Positions 19,776-29,591 of a stretch of 64,000 nt of DNA are shown here, in pieces. This DNA comes from Actinomycetaceae bacterium (GTDB lineage: Bacteria; Actinomycetota; Actinomycetes; Actinomycetales; Actinomycetaceae), in NCBI GenBank assembly GCA_030537615.1, contig JAUNVP010000012.1, forward strand, positions 19,605 through 83,604, read 5' to 3'. The notes under the pieces were generated by a model, which was given only the letters and a program-made list of their open reading frames with translations, made no database searches and had not been told where the DNA came from. The translations under genes and the position numbers were made by a program. Every line of letters begins with the position of its first letter. The first letter of the stretch is position 1.

Positions 19776-20466
19776 CAAGAACTCTCGCGATGAGATGTTG
19801 TACGAACATGACCCCAAAGGATTCTTGGGTGAACTGTTCGCTCCCATTGCCGGTTACGGAGTGACGATCACGTCGTTCTTCCGGCCAACGGTCACCGAGC
19901 AGTACCCATTTGAAGGCCCGTTCACAATGCCGCGTTTCCACGGCCGTCACCACCTCAACAGGTACGCCGACGGTCTCGAAAAATGCATCGGTTGCGAACT
20001 GTGCGCGTGGGCGTGCCCGGCAGATGCCATTCTCGTCGAGGCCGCCAATAACACGCCCGAAGAACAATACGCTCCCGGTGAGCGATATGGGCGCGTCTAC
20101 CAGGTGAACTACTTGCGGTGCATTTTCTGCGGAATGTGTATCGAAGCCTGCCCGACGCGAGCGTTGACCATGAGTAACGACTTCGAACTTGCTGACTACG
20201 ATCGCGAAGACTTGATCTACGAAAAGGATCAGATTCTCGCACCGCTCGAAGAAGGCATGCTCGCCGCACCTCACCCCATGGTTTCCGGCCTCAATGACGG
20301 TGACTATTACCGCGGAGCCGTCACTGGTCCCACCCGCGAGCAGGTCGAGTGGGTACGCGAACGTCGTCCCGACGATCCGACCCTGGAAGCAGCGGCCAAG
20401 GCAGCAGAAGAAAACGAACGAGAGCTGGCCACCACATCAGCCCGATCAGAGGAGGCGTCACACTGA
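19768..20466 (+). CDS. nuoI: NADH-quinone oxidoreductase subunit I
   Basis: Ferredoxin-like subunit with two 4Fe-4S clusters, N6a and N6b, 232 residues. The motifs [16 protein letters not shown] and [16 protein letters not shown] supply all eight ligands. The start at 19768 has GAAGGAGG six bases upstream; the open frame extends into nuoH but is not needed. A charged C-terminal tail of about 45 residues follows the core. The stop shares one base with nuoJ. Confidence 0.96.
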   Translation: MTDKNSRDEMLYEHDPKGFLGELFAPIAGYGVTITSFFRPTVTEQYPFEGPFTMPRFHGRHHLNRYADGLEKCIGCELCAWACPADAILVEAANNTPEEQYAPGERYGRVYQVNYLRCIFCGMCIEACPTRALTMSNDFELADYDREDLIYEKDQILAPLEEGMLAAPHPMVSGLNDGDYYRGAVTGPTREQVEWVRERRPDDPTLEAAAKAAEENERELATTSARSEEASH

Positions 20467-21434
20467 TGCTTCACACCCTCGTACAAGGCCCGCAAATGGC
20501 GGGCACCGGCGAAGCGATTCTCTTTTGGGTCGCCGCCGTCTGCATGGTAGCCGGAGCGCTCGGTGTCCTCTTCTTTAAGAAGGCCGCCTATTCCGCCATC
20601 TCGATGGTCACCGTCATGGTCGGCCTCGCCGTGCTGTACTTCGCACAGAGCGCGCCCTTCATGGGCGTTGTACAAATCGTCGTCTATACCGGCGCGATCA
20701 TGATGCTGTTCCTCTTCGTCCTCATGATGATCGGCCTCCAGGCGACAGATGAATACCTCAACCAACGAAGCGGCAACATTATCCTTGCGGTCGTTGGCGG
20801 ACTCATCCTCGCATCGGGACTCGCCTCGGTCGTATGGGTATCGAACCTGCCGCCGGCCAAGGGCTACGATGCGAATCCATACTCGGACGCGCCGGTTCGC
20901 GATCTTGCCGACATCCTGTTTGGCAACTTCTGGTTCTCGATGGAACTCGCCGCCGCGTTGCTGATCACCGCGGCCCTCGGCGCCGTTCTTCTTACCCACG
21001 GTGACCGCCTGACTCCGCGACGCGCCCAGAAAGACGTCGTCGAAGCGAAGATGCAGGCCTACGCATCGAAGGGACGTCACGTCGGCCAGCACACCGCCCC
21101 CGGTGTTTACGCGCGTTCGACCTCGACCGACGTGGGTGCGCTCTCGGGCGAAACCCTCAAACCGGTACCGGACTCGATCCCGCGTGTGCTCCGTGTACGC
21201 GGTCTCGACCGTTCGCTCGGTTCACTCGATCCCGAACTCGCACGCCATCTGCAAGACGCCCAGCACGGCGATACCTCGCAGACGCTTTTCGGTGTCGAAG
21301 GCACCGAACGAGTTGGCCAATCCGGATCGTGGGGGATGGCCGGCCGGCCCGCGCCCGACGGTCTCGTCCAATACGAAGCGGACACACCCCAAATCGAAGC
21401 CGCTGACACCGACACGGAGGAGGCCGACAAATGA
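20466..21434 (+). CDS. nuoJ: NADH-quinone oxidoreductase subunit J with long hydrophilic tail
   Basis: The membrane core (about residues 1-180) has five helices and the family segment [20 protein letters not shown], which includes the pi-bulge helix. A hydrophilic tail of about 140 residues follows, with no motif I recognise (rich in Pro, Asp, Gly and Ser). The total of 322 residues is well above the 160-280 usual for NuoJ. The start at 20466 overlaps the nuoI stop by one base. The tail probably lies on the cytoplasmic side; its job is unknown. Confidence 0.94.
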   Translation: MLHTLVQGPQMAGTGEAILFWVAAVCMVAGALGVLFFKKAAYSAISMVTVMVGLAVLYFAQSAPFMGVVQIVVYTGAIMMLFLFVLMMIGLQATDEYLNQRSGNIILAVVGGLILASGLASVVWVSNLPPAKGYDANPYSDAPVRDLADILFGNFWFSMELAAALLITAALGAVLLTHGDRLTPRRAQKDVVEAKMQAYASKGRHVGQHTAPGVYARSTSTDVGALSGETLKPVPDSIPRVLRVRGLDRSLGSLDPELARHLQDAQHGDTSQTLFGVEGTERVGQSGSWGMAGRPAPDGLVQYEADTPQIEAADTDTEEADK

Positions 21435-21730
21435 GCTTAACCTACTACCTCATTCTCGCCATGGTGCTGTTCTCCATTGGCGCGGTCGTCGTCATGGTGC
21501 GCCGTTCGGCAGTGATCTCCCTCATGGGCGTTGAACTCATGCTCAACTCCGCGAACCTTGTGCTCGTGACCTTTGCTCGTATTCACGGTGACTACACCGG
21601 GCAAGTCATGGCGTTCTTCGTCATGGTTGTTGCTGCGGCAGAGGTTGTTGTCGGCCTCGCCATCATCGTGACCATCTTCCGATCCCGTCGCACCACGAGT
21701 GTTGACGAGGTCAATCTACTGAAGAACTGA
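21431..21730 (+). CDS. nuoK: NADH-quinone oxidoreductase subunit K
   Basis: Small 99-residue membrane subunit with three helices. The glutamate of [14 protein letters not shown], required for proton pumping, is present, and the second conserved glutamate is in [11 protein letters not shown]. The length is standard. It overlaps nuoJ by four bases. Confidence 0.96.
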   Translation: MSLTYYLILAMVLFSIGAVVVMVRRSAVISLMGVELMLNSANLVLVTFARIHGDYTGQVMAFFVMVVAAAEVVVGLAIIVTIFRSRRTTSVDEVNLLKN

Positions 21731-21740
21731 AGGAGGAAAG

Positions 21741-23720
21741 GTGAACTACTCTATGCTCCTTCCCGCAGGAGACACCTTTGCGCCCTATGAAATTGCGCAT
21801 GGGGCCGCCGCGCTGGCACCCCTCATGGTGCTCATTCCGCTGGTTGTGTCCATCCTGCTCCTACTCCTTGGCCGCGTCACCGACCGGTGGGGCCACTGGG
21901 TTGCAGTCGCCGCATCGTGGACCTCATTTGGTATCGGCGCAGCCATCATGGTGCAGCTCCTCGGCCAATCTGCCGGAGGGCGCCTCATGGCGCTCGACCT
22001 CTTCAGTTGGATTCCCGCCGGAGACCTGTCTATCAACGTCGGCATGATGATCGACCCGCTGTCGATGACGTTCGTTATGCTCGTCACCTTCGTCGGCTCA
22101 CTCATTCACGTGTACGCCGTGGCCTACATGGAACATGACGTTGATCGGCGCCGGTTCTTCGCCTACCTCAACTTCTTCATTGCCGCGATGCTCACGCTCG
22201 TGCTCGGTAGCTCCTACGTCGTCCTCTTCGTCGGCTGGGAAGGCGTCGGTCTGGCGTCCTACCTCCTCATCGGTTTCTGGAACCACGTTCCTGAATACGC
22301 CACCGCCGCCAAGAAAGCGTTCGTCATGAACCGCGTCGGTGATATGGGGCTACTCCTTGCCATGATGGTCATGGTCGCGCAGTTCGGATCTGTCGAGTTC
22401 CGCACCGTCCTGTCCGAGGTTGGTTCCGCACCTGAAGCAACTGCAACGCTTATCGGTATCTTCCTGCTCGTGGCCGCCTGCGGTAAGTCTGCACAGTTCC
22501 CACTCCAAGCATGGCTGGGCGATGCTATGGCGGGCCCCACTCCCGTGTCCGCACTCATTCACGCGGCCACTATGGTGACTGCTGGTGTCTACCTCATTGT
22601 TCGCTCCGGTGCCGTCTACCTCGTATCCCCGGTGGCTACCACCGCCGTCGCAGTAATCGGTGCGATTACCCTCCTGTTCGGAGCGATCGTCGGTACCGCG
22701 AAGGACGACATGAAGAAGGTACTCGCTGCCTCCACGATGTCGCAGATCGGGTACATGATGCTCGGTGCGGGGCTCGGCCCGGTCGGCTGGGCATTCGCCA
22801 TCTTCCACCTGTTTACCCACGGATTCTTCAAGGCCCTTATGTTCCTTGGAGCCGGTTCGGTCATGCACGCCATGAATGATGGCGTGAACATGCGCCGCTT
22901 CGGCGCACTGTCGGGCGCCATGAAGATCACCTGGCTTACTTTCATGATGGGCTGGCTAGCCATTCTCGGTGTCCCTCCATTCTCCGGCTTCTGGTCGAAG
23001 GACCCGATTATCGAGACGGCGTTTACCGCCAATCACTTCGGTCATGCGGATGCCCACTGGGCTGGCTGGGTATTCGGTCTCGTCGCACTGATCGGTGCTG
23101 GAATCACCGCGTTCTACATGTCGCGTCTATTCTTTATGACCTTCCACGGCAAAGCCCGGTGGGATGTCGATGAGGCCGGTAAGACCATTCATCCCCACGA
23201 GTCGCCCCTGCTGATGACCGTTCCAATGATCATTCTGGCCGTGGGCGCCGTATTCCTCGGCGGTTTCCTCGCATTCAACGGAACCTTTGTCTCGTGGCTT
23301 GAACCCGTTACCGGCCACGGCGAACACGGACACCCCGTTATGCCGATTATCGCCATTCAGGTACTTACTCTCGCCGTCGTCATTATCGGAGCGGTATGGG
23401 CCTGGCTCAAGTATGGCCGCGAGGACGTTCCCACCGCTGTTCCGGCAGCCAACGCCTTGGTTCACGCCGCTCGCAACGACCTGTATCAGGACAGCCTCAA
23501 CGAGAACCTGTTCATGGTTCCTGGCATTGCCCTGATGAAGGGAGTAACCGCGACCGACAAACACGCAGTCGACGGAGCCGTTCACGGCCTGGCGAGGCTG
23601 TCTGGCGGACTCGGCAAACTGATTTCTCGCACGCAAACCGGTTACGTGCGCGGCTACGCTTCCTACATTCTCGGTGGGGTAGTCGTTGCTGTTATCGTCA
23701 TTCTGGCGACACGGTTCTAG
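21741..23720 (+). CDS. nuoL: NADH-quinone oxidoreductase subunit L
   Basis: Antiporter-like proton channel subunit at the distal end of the membrane arm, 659 residues. Conserved elements include the VGWEGVGLASYLLIGFW helix, with its key glutamate, and SALIHAATMVTAGVYL, plus the lysine-bearing AKDDMKKVLAASTMSQIGYM. The long lateral helix is expected near the C-terminus. The start is a GTG with a strong AAGGAGGAAAG upstream. Confidence 0.96.
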   Translation: MNYSMLLPAGDTFAPYEIAHGAAALAPLMVLIPLVVSILLLLLGRVTDRWGHWVAVAASWTSFGIGAAIMVQLLGQSAGGRLMALDLFSWIPAGDLSINVGMMIDPLSMTFVMLVTFVGSLIHVYAVAYMEHDVDRRRFFAYLNFFIAAMLTLVLGSSYVVLFVGWEGVGLASYLLIGFWNHVPEYATAAKKAFVMNRVGDMGLLLAMMVMVAQFGSVEFRTVLSEVGSAPEATATLIGIFLLVAACGKSAQFPLQAWLGDAMAGPTPVSALIHAATMVTAGVYLIVRSGAVYLVSPVATTAVAVIGAITLLFGAIVGTAKDDMKKVLAASTMSQIGYMMLGAGLGPVGWAFAIFHLFTHGFFKALMFLGAGSVMHAMNDGVNMRRFGALSGAMKITWLTFMMGWLAILGVPPFSGFWSKDPIIETAFTANHFGHADAHWAGWVFGLVALIGAGITAFYMSRLFFMTFHGKARWDVDEAGKTIHPHESPLLMTVPMIILAVGAVFLGGFLAFNGTFVSWLEPVTGHGEHGHPVMPIIAIQVLTLAVVIIGAVWAWLKYGREDVPTAVPAANALVHAARNDLYQDSLNENLFMVPGIALMKGVTATDKHAVDGAVHGLARLSGGLGKLISRTQTGYVRGYASYILGGVVVAVIVILATRF

Positions 23721-23738
23721 GGCAGAGGAGACACACAC

Positions 23739-25334
23739 ATGGAAATGCTGACCATCACACCGGGTGCAATGCCCTGGTTGACGATCCTCATTGCGTTGCC
23801 TGCCTTGGTAGGCATCCTCATTGTCGTTGCCCCGCCGTTGCGCATCATCGGACGCTGGGTTGCTTTGACGGTCGCCATCGTCGAGCTTCTGCTTGGTATT
23901 GCCGCTGCCACCATGATGGATTGGAGCGCGGCAAACACCTACCAACTTGCGGAGACTCACAACTGGATCCCGCGTCTGGGAATCTCCTGGGGATTGGGAA
24001 CTACCCAACTGTCGATGGCGATGATTCTGCTCGCTCTCGCCCTCGTTCCGCTCGTGCTCATCGCCGCGTGGAAAGAGGACGCACTCAAGCGCGACTCCGG
24101 GCATTCAGCGGGAACCTACGCTGGCCTCATTCTCATTCTGCAAGCGTTCATGGTGCTGATTTTCGCCGCGCGCGATGTCGCCCTGTTCTACTTCGCATTT
24201 GAGGGTATGCTCATCCCGCTCTACTTCATGATTGGCCGCTTCGGATACGGCAACTCCACCGCCGCGGCCATCAAGTTCCTGCTCTACTCACTCGCCGGTG
24301 GGCTCATCATGCTCGGTGGTCTCATCACCTTGTATGTTGTCTCCGACAAGAGTGCGGGTGCCTTCCTCATCGAGAACATCAGCGGCACGCAAATGACCGC
24401 GGCAGCCGAGATGGGGATCTTCATCACGTTCTTCATTGCATTCGCAATCAAGGCGCCGATGGTTCCCGTTCACACCTGGCTTCCCGATACCGCTGCCGCC
24501 GCACGTCCTGGCACATCGGTATTGCTGGTTGGTGTCCTCGACAAGATTGGTACCTACGGCATGATTGCCCTGTGTCTGCCGATCTTCCCGAATGCCTCGA
24601 AGACCGCAGCACCGGTGATTATCGTGCTCGCGATCATTTCGATCCTCTACGGAGGCTTGGCGGCTATCGGACAAAAAGACCTCATGCGCCTCGTGTCTTT
24701 CACGTCGGTGTCGCACTTCGGTTTCATGGTTCTCGGCATCTACATCGGTAGCCAGATTGCTCTGGTCGGCGCCATGTTCTACATGGTTGCTCACGGTGTA
24801 TCGATTGCCGCGATGTTCCTCATTTCCGGATTCCTGACCGAACGTGGGGGAAGCCGTGAGATCGCTAGCTTCCGGGGCATGCAACGCGTGACGCCACTGA
24901 TCGCAGGTACCTGGCTCGTCGCCGGTCTTGCCTCGGTCGCACTTCCCGGTCTATCCGGATTCGTTCCGGAATACCTCGTGCTCGTCGGTACGTGGAAGGT
25001 GAGTCCAGCCGCGGCACTGTTCTCCGTGCTCGGAGTCGTGCTCGCCGCCCTCTACCTCCTCATGCCGTATCAGCGGATGTTCACCGGACCGATTCCCGCC
25101 GATGCCGCACGCTACACCGACATGAATGCGCGTGAAAAAGGAGTTGTCGCTCCGTTACTGGTTGCCATGGTTGTTCTCGGCATATGGTCGGCTCCGCTGG
25201 TGCAGGCACTCAACCCCATTGCCGATACCGCCTTGGCGAACCTGGAATCGGGAACCACACTAACCGCGACGATCAGTGATGGTGCGCCCACCCAAATCAG
25301 CGCCCCGGTCACAACTGAAGGGAGTGCCAAGTGA
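23739..25334 (+). CDS. nuoM: NADH-quinone oxidoreductase subunit M
   Basis: Antiporter-like subunit of 531 residues. The FEGMLIPLYFMIGRFG helix with its glutamate, VPVHTWLPDTAAAARPGTSV and IGQKDLMRLVSFTSVSHFGFM are typical of NuoM. GCAGAGGAGA precedes the ATG. It overlaps nuoN by four bases. Confidence 0.96.
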   Translation: MEMLTITPGAMPWLTILIALPALVGILIVVAPPLRIIGRWVALTVAIVELLLGIAAATMMDWSAANTYQLAETHNWIPRLGISWGLGTTQLSMAMILLALALVPLVLIAAWKEDALKRDSGHSAGTYAGLILILQAFMVLIFAARDVALFYFAFEGMLIPLYFMIGRFGYGNSTAAAIKFLLYSLAGGLIMLGGLITLYVVSDKSAGAFLIENISGTQMTAAAEMGIFITFFIAFAIKAPMVPVHTWLPDTAAAARPGTSVLLVGVLDKIGTYGMIALCLPIFPNASKTAAPVIIVLAIISILYGGLAAIGQKDLMRLVSFTSVSHFGFMVLGIYIGSQIALVGAMFYMVAHGVSIAAMFLISGFLTERGGSREIASFRGMQRVTPLIAGTWLVAGLASVALPGLSGFVPEYLVLVGTWKVSPAAALFSVLGVVLAALYLLMPYQRMFTGPIPADAARYTDMNAREKGVVAPLLVAMVVLGIWSAPLVQALNPIADTALANLESGTTLTATISDGAPTQISAPVTTEGSAK

Positions 25335-26905
25335 ATTCGATCGTGCCACTTGTCCAGACCTTGTCAACGCCCGATGTTGAATGGACCGCACTGACCCCGG
25401 TGCTCATTATCTTGGGGGCCGCCGTGGTCGGTGTGCTCGTCGAAGCATTCGTTCCGCACAAGGCGCGTCGTCCCGTCCAGATCCTGCTGTCGATAATTGC
25501 GGTACTGACCGCTATCGTTGCCGTTGTTGCCCGCTGGACTTCGATTATCGAATTACCCGTCGCGCTTCCCGAATACATTGAAGATACCCTGACGCTATCG
25601 GCGCAGTCCTTGATACTCGTCATCGCTTTCCTCTCCCTGCTCGTCATCGCAGACCGCTCCGAGCTTGGAGACGGGGCGTTCGCCGCCCAGCCTTCCGATC
25701 GTCCCGGTTCATCCGACGAGGATCTGTCGATCGCAAAGAACCATCAGCGTACGGAAATCTTCCCGCTCGTCCTTTTCAGTGTCGGCGGCATGATGGTATT
25801 CCCGGCAGCTAACTCACTAGTCGCACTATTTATCGCACTCGAAGTGATGTCGCTACCGCTGTACATTCTTGTTGCCACAGCACGACGTCGTCGCCAACTG
25901 TCGCAAGAATCGGCGATCAAGTACTTCATTCTCGGAGCTTTCGCATCGGCTTTCTTCCTCATGGGTGGGGCATTGCTGTACGGCATGACCGGAAGCGTCC
26001 AACTGAACGAGATTTCCCGTGCAGTCCCACTCATTGCCGGTGTGGACTGGATGCTCATCGTGGCGGTATTCATGCTCCTGGTCGGACTGCTGTTCAAAGT
26101 TGGCGCCGCACCGTTCCACGCCTGGACCCCGGACGTGTACCAGGGGGCTCCCACACCGATCACCGGTTTCATGGCCGCCGCCGTTAAGGTCGCTGCGTTC
26201 GCCACCATGCTGCGCATCTACCTGACCATCGGACAGCGCATGGAATGGGATCTCATCTGGATCTTCGCCGCCGTCGCCGTCCTGACGATGCTCGTCGGTA
26301 CATTCGTCGGCCTCGTCCAAAAGGACATCAAGCGACTGTTGGCCTACTCATCGATTGCACACGCGGGCTTCGTCCTCATCGGCGTACTGGCAAGCCAGGC
26401 AACCTCCGCGGGCTCGGTCATGTTCTATCTGCTGAGCTATGGTGTGGCCACAGTTGGCGCGTTTGCTGTCATTGCCCTTGTCCGTCATGCGGACGAGAAC
26501 GCCAACATCACTGGTGAGGCAACGGAGATCGCTCGCTGGGCGGGGGTCGGACGCAAATCGCCGTTCGCCGCAGCGTCCATGCTGATCTTCCTGCTGTCCT
26601 TCGCGGGCATTCCGCTGACTGGTGGATTCATTGGCAAGTTCGTTGTGTTTGCGGATGGTATTGCCGGGGGACAAATCGGACTGGTGGTTCTCGCGATCAT
26701 CTGCTCGGCCGTGACAGCGTTCTACTACTTCCGCCTCGTCGTCCTCATGTTCTTCACGGAACCGGACGAAAACACGGTGGTTGTGAAGTCTGAAGGCTAC
26801 TCGTTTATCGCCGTTGTCATCGCGGTAATCCTCACCGTTGCTCTCGGTGTATTCCCGCAACCGATTCTCGATGCGTTGACGAATGTGGTTGTATTGCTAC
26901 CGTGA
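25331..26905 (+). CDS. nuoN: NADH-quinone oxidoreductase subunit N
   Basis: Antiporter-like subunit of 524 residues. FIALEVMSLPLYILVA, AAPFHAWTPDVYQGAPTPIT and VQKDIKRLLAYSSIAHAGFV identify it. An unusual polar stretch lies between early helices (about residues 110-140, with QPSDRPGSSDED). The GTG start overlaps the nuoM stop. The stop overlaps the next gene, so the operon continues into the polyprenyl synthase. Confidence 0.95.
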   Translation: MNSIVPLVQTLSTPDVEWTALTPVLIILGAAVVGVLVEAFVPHKARRPVQILLSIIAVLTAIVAVVARWTSIIELPVALPEYIEDTLTLSAQSLILVIAFLSLLVIADRSELGDGAFAAQPSDRPGSSDEDLSIAKNHQRTEIFPLVLFSVGGMMVFPAANSLVALFIALEVMSLPLYILVATARRRRQLSQESAIKYFILGAFASAFFLMGGALLYGMTGSVQLNEISRAVPLIAGVDWMLIVAVFMLLVGLLFKVGAAPFHAWTPDVYQGAPTPITGFMAAAVKVAAFATMLRIYLTIGQRMEWDLIWIFAAVAVLTMLVGTFVGLVQKDIKRLLAYSSIAHAGFVLIGVLASQATSAGSVMFYLLSYGVATVGAFAVIALVRHADENANITGEATEIARWAGVGRKSPFAAASMLIFLLSFAGIPLTGGFIGKFVVFADGIAGGQIGLVVLAIICSAVTAFYYFRLVVLMFFTEPDENTVVVKSEGYSFIAVVIAVILTVALGVFPQPILDALTNVVVLLP

Positions 26906-27912
26906 CATCTATGAACAGTGACGCGCTCAGTCAGCTCGAAGACCGTATATCCGCCGACCTCGCACGCGTAGAAGCTCGCCTCAACGACTGCGTGCACGGC
27001 TCGCGCAACCTGGTTGACGAACTGACTTCGCACCTGTCTAAAGCCGGTGGCAAACGGATGCGCCCGATGCTGGCACTACTGTGCGCTCAGCTCGGTGAGC
27101 CCGATGAGCCCGCTAACGAGCGCGTCATTAAAGCGGCGACAGCGGTTGAGCTGACCCATCTGGCAACGCTCTACCACGACGATGTCATGGATTCTGCGCC
27201 CCAGCGCCGCGGGGTTCCAGCCGCCCAACACCAATGGGGCAACAACCGAGCGATTCTCGCCGGCGACATTCTGTTCGCGAGGGCGTCGAAGCTCGTCGCT
27301 GATCTCGGAGCCCGAACGATCGGTTACCATGCGCAGACGTTCGAGCGTTTATGCCAAGGGCAGTTGAATGAGACTTTCGGACCGGAAGAAGACGACGATC
27401 CGATCGAATTCTACATTCGCGTGCTTGCGGATAAAACAGGGTCACTGATCAACGCCGCGGGAATCTTCGGTGCGTGGCATTCGGGAGTTTCCGACGAATG
27501 GGCAGACGCTGTTGCCGAATACGGAGAGCGCATCGGCATCGCGTTCCAACTCGCCGACGACGTCATTGATTTAACGTCCGGGGAAGAGGTATCGGGCAAA
27601 ACCCCAGGAACCGACCTCCTCGAAGGAGTCTCGACACTTCCTGTTCTCCTCCTCGAACAGCGGCACGCCGCGGGAACTCTCGACGGCGTTGGCGCAGATG
27701 TTCTCGGGCTTCTCGAGCGCGATCTGTCCGACCCTGCGGTGTTGGCCGATGTCGTCGACCGACTCGGAGCTCACGACGTCATCGACGAAACCCGCGAGTA
27801 TGCCCAGCGTTGGGTAGACCAAGCGATTGAAGCGATTGCTCTTTTACCGGACTCAGTAGCGAAAGACGCCCTCATCGAGTTTGCTCACTTCACCGTCCAT
27901 CGCATGCACTGA
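26902..27912 (+). CDS. polyprenyl diphosphate synthase
   Basis: Trans-isoprenyl diphosphate synthase of 336 residues that makes the long prenyl chain, here very likely for the menaquinone tail. The first aspartate-rich motif is DDVMD (93-97) in LYHDDVMDSAPQRRG, and the second is in FQLADDVIDLTSG. GGKRMRP near residue 50 is the diphosphate-binding motif. The GTG at 26902 overlaps the nuoN stop, and an ATG lies three codons later. In mycobacteria a GrcC-type synthase likewise neighbours menJ. Chain length cannot be read with confidence from sequence. Confidence 0.92.
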   Translation: MTSMNSDALSQLEDRISADLARVEARLNDCVHGSRNLVDELTSHLSKAGGKRMRPMLALLCAQLGEPDEPANERVIKAATAVELTHLATLYHDDVMDSAPQRRGVPAAQHQWGNNRAILAGDILFARASKLVADLGARTIGYHAQTFERLCQGQLNETFGPEEDDDPIEFYIRVLADKTGSLINAAGIFGAWHSGVSDEWADAVAEYGERIGIAFQLADDVIDLTSGEEVSGKTPGTDLLEGVSTLPVLLLEQRHAAGTLDGVGADVLGLLERDLSDPAVLADVVDRLGAHDVIDETREYAQRWVDQAIEAIALLPDSVAKDALIEFAHFTVHRMH

Positions 27913-28048
27913 TTCCGTAGTCGCTCGGCGCGCTCCCGCCGGGCCGATCGGTTGGTGACACGGTGTACTTGAACTCATATAGCAAATCGTGCGCGGCCTC
28001 CTTAGAATGGAGGGTGCATTTTTATACCTCAGTTACTAAGGGAGAGTC

Positions 28049-29479
28049 GTGAGTTCTGCACGCCCGTTAAACGTAGCGGTCATTGGCGCCGGCCCAGCCG
28101 GGATCTACGCCTCGGATATTCTCGCAAAATCCGGACTCAACGTTGCGATTGATCTGTTTGAACAGTTACCTGCCCCCTATGGCCTGGTTCGCTACGGTGT
28201 TGCTCCCGACCACCCGCGTATCAAACAGATTATTGTCGCGCTATATAAGATTCTGCAGCGCGGAGACATTCGTTTACTCGGAAACGTCCATGTCGGCTCA
28301 GACGTGACAGTCGAAGACTTGCAAGAACACTACGACGCCGTCATTTTTGCGACCGGCTCAGATCGGGATGCTCCGCTGGGTATTCCGGGCGTCGATCTGC
28401 CGCAGTGCTATGGGGCAGCTGACTTTGTCTACTGGTACGACGGGCACCCTGAAGCGCCGCGAGAATGGCCTCTCGAAGCGAAAGAGATTGCCGTGATCGG
28501 CGTGGGAAACGTCGCGCTCGATATTTCTCGGGTGCTTGCTAAGCACCATGAAGACATGCTCGTCACCGAGATCCCCGAAAACGTTGCCGAAGGGCTGTCA
28601 AAGAATCCGGTAACGGACGTGCACATTTTTGGCCGTCGCGGCCCCGCGCAGGTCAAGTTCACGCCCCTCGAATTGCGTGAACTCGGAAAGCAGCCTGATG
28701 TCGACGTCATAGTCTACGAAGAAGATTTCGACTTTGATGAAGGATCCGAAGAAGCGATCCGTTCGTCAAACCAGACGAAACAGGTTGTTAAAGCGCTGAC
28801 AAACTACGCCATGGAGGACGAACATACGGCCTCCCGCCGCATTCACATCCACATGTTCCACTCTCCGGAGGCTATTCTCGCGGACGACGATGGTAACGTC
28901 CGTGCAATTCGCACTGAACGGACACGACTTCTCGGTGATGGAAATGTTGAGGGTACTGGCGAATTCGTCGAAACACCCGTTCAAGCTGTTTATCGGGCCG
29001 TTGGATACTTCTCCAGTCCTATTAAGGGCATTCCGTTCGATGACGTCAAGGGCGTTATTCCCAATGCCGGGGGGCGCGTTCTCGACGCTGACGGCAAACC
29101 GCTGACCGGTGTGTACGCCACGGGTTGGGTTAAACGTGGTCCGGTCGGACTCATTGGCTCAACCAAGTCCGATGCGCAGGAGACCATTGCCAATCTTGTC
29201 GAAGATGCGGAAGCCGGTCTTCTCCACGCGACGACTGAAGCGGTAGGTCACGACGCTATGGTCACACTTCTCGACGAACGCGGAATTGACTACACGACCT
29301 GGGAAGGCTGGGAACTCCTCAACGCCTACGAAGAACAACTGGGCGCCGACTACGGCGAGGTTGAGGGCGGCCGCGGGCCACGCGAGCGGATCAAGGTGGT
29401 GTCGCGTCGAGCAATGACTGCGATTTCACGTGATGAGGAAACTGGAGATCTCGATCTAATCGGACAACCAGGAGAGTAA
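28049..29479 (+). CDS. fprA: ferredoxin/adrenodoxin-type NADP+ reductase (FprA-like)
   Basis: A 476-residue flavoprotein of the adrenodoxin-reductase type. It shows the FAD motif VAVIGAGPAGIYASDIL near the N-terminus, YGLVRYGVAPDHPRIK, the NADP-binding motif VIGVGNVALDISRVL and the segment YATGWVKRGPVGLIGSTKSDA. It moves electrons between NADPH and a ferredoxin. The GTG start has GGGAGAG four bases upstream, and a -10-like TAGAAT lies at 28003. It is monocistronic as far as can be seen. The partner ferredoxin is not in the window. Confidence 0.93.
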   Translation: MSSARPLNVAVIGAGPAGIYASDILAKSGLNVAIDLFEQLPAPYGLVRYGVAPDHPRIKQIIVALYKILQRGDIRLLGNVHVGSDVTVEDLQEHYDAVIFATGSDRDAPLGIPGVDLPQCYGAADFVYWYDGHPEAPREWPLEAKEIAVIGVGNVALDISRVLAKHHEDMLVTEIPENVAEGLSKNPVTDVHIFGRRGPAQVKFTPLELRELGKQPDVDVIVYEEDFDFDEGSEEAIRSSNQTKQVVKALTNYAMEDEHTASRRIHIHMFHSPEAILADDDGNVRAIRTERTRLLGDGNVEGTGEFVETPVQAVYRAVGYFSSPIKGIPFDDVKGVIPNAGGRVLDADGKPLTGVYATGWVKRGPVGLIGSTKSDAQETIANLVEDAEAGLLHATTEAVGHDAMVTLLDERGIDYTTWEGWELLNAYEEQLGADYGEVEGGRGPRERIKVVSRRAMTAISRDEETGDLDLIGQPGE

Positions 29480-29481
29480 AA

Positions 29482-29509
29482 TCCGCTGGGGGAGTGTTGA
29501 GCGGACTTT
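29482..29509 (+). terminator. weak terminator candidate after fprA
   Basis: A six-base stem TCCGCT/AGCGGA with a 12-base loop, followed by CTTTC, starts three bases after the fprA stop. The stem is short, so the call is tentative. Confidence 0.3.
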
Positions 29510-29591
29510 CGGGAATTTCCCAGTTAAGGTTCGTAGTCTGTGTCTGGCATACAGCTGGAAAGTATGTTTAATGTGGTTGTAAAGGGCGCAG

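Noticed and set aside
23127..24104. 325-residue open frame opposite nuoL-nuoM
   Set aside because: Antisense shadow across two unrelated genes; its composition (His, Asn, Gly, Asp rich) is that of reversed membrane-helix codons.
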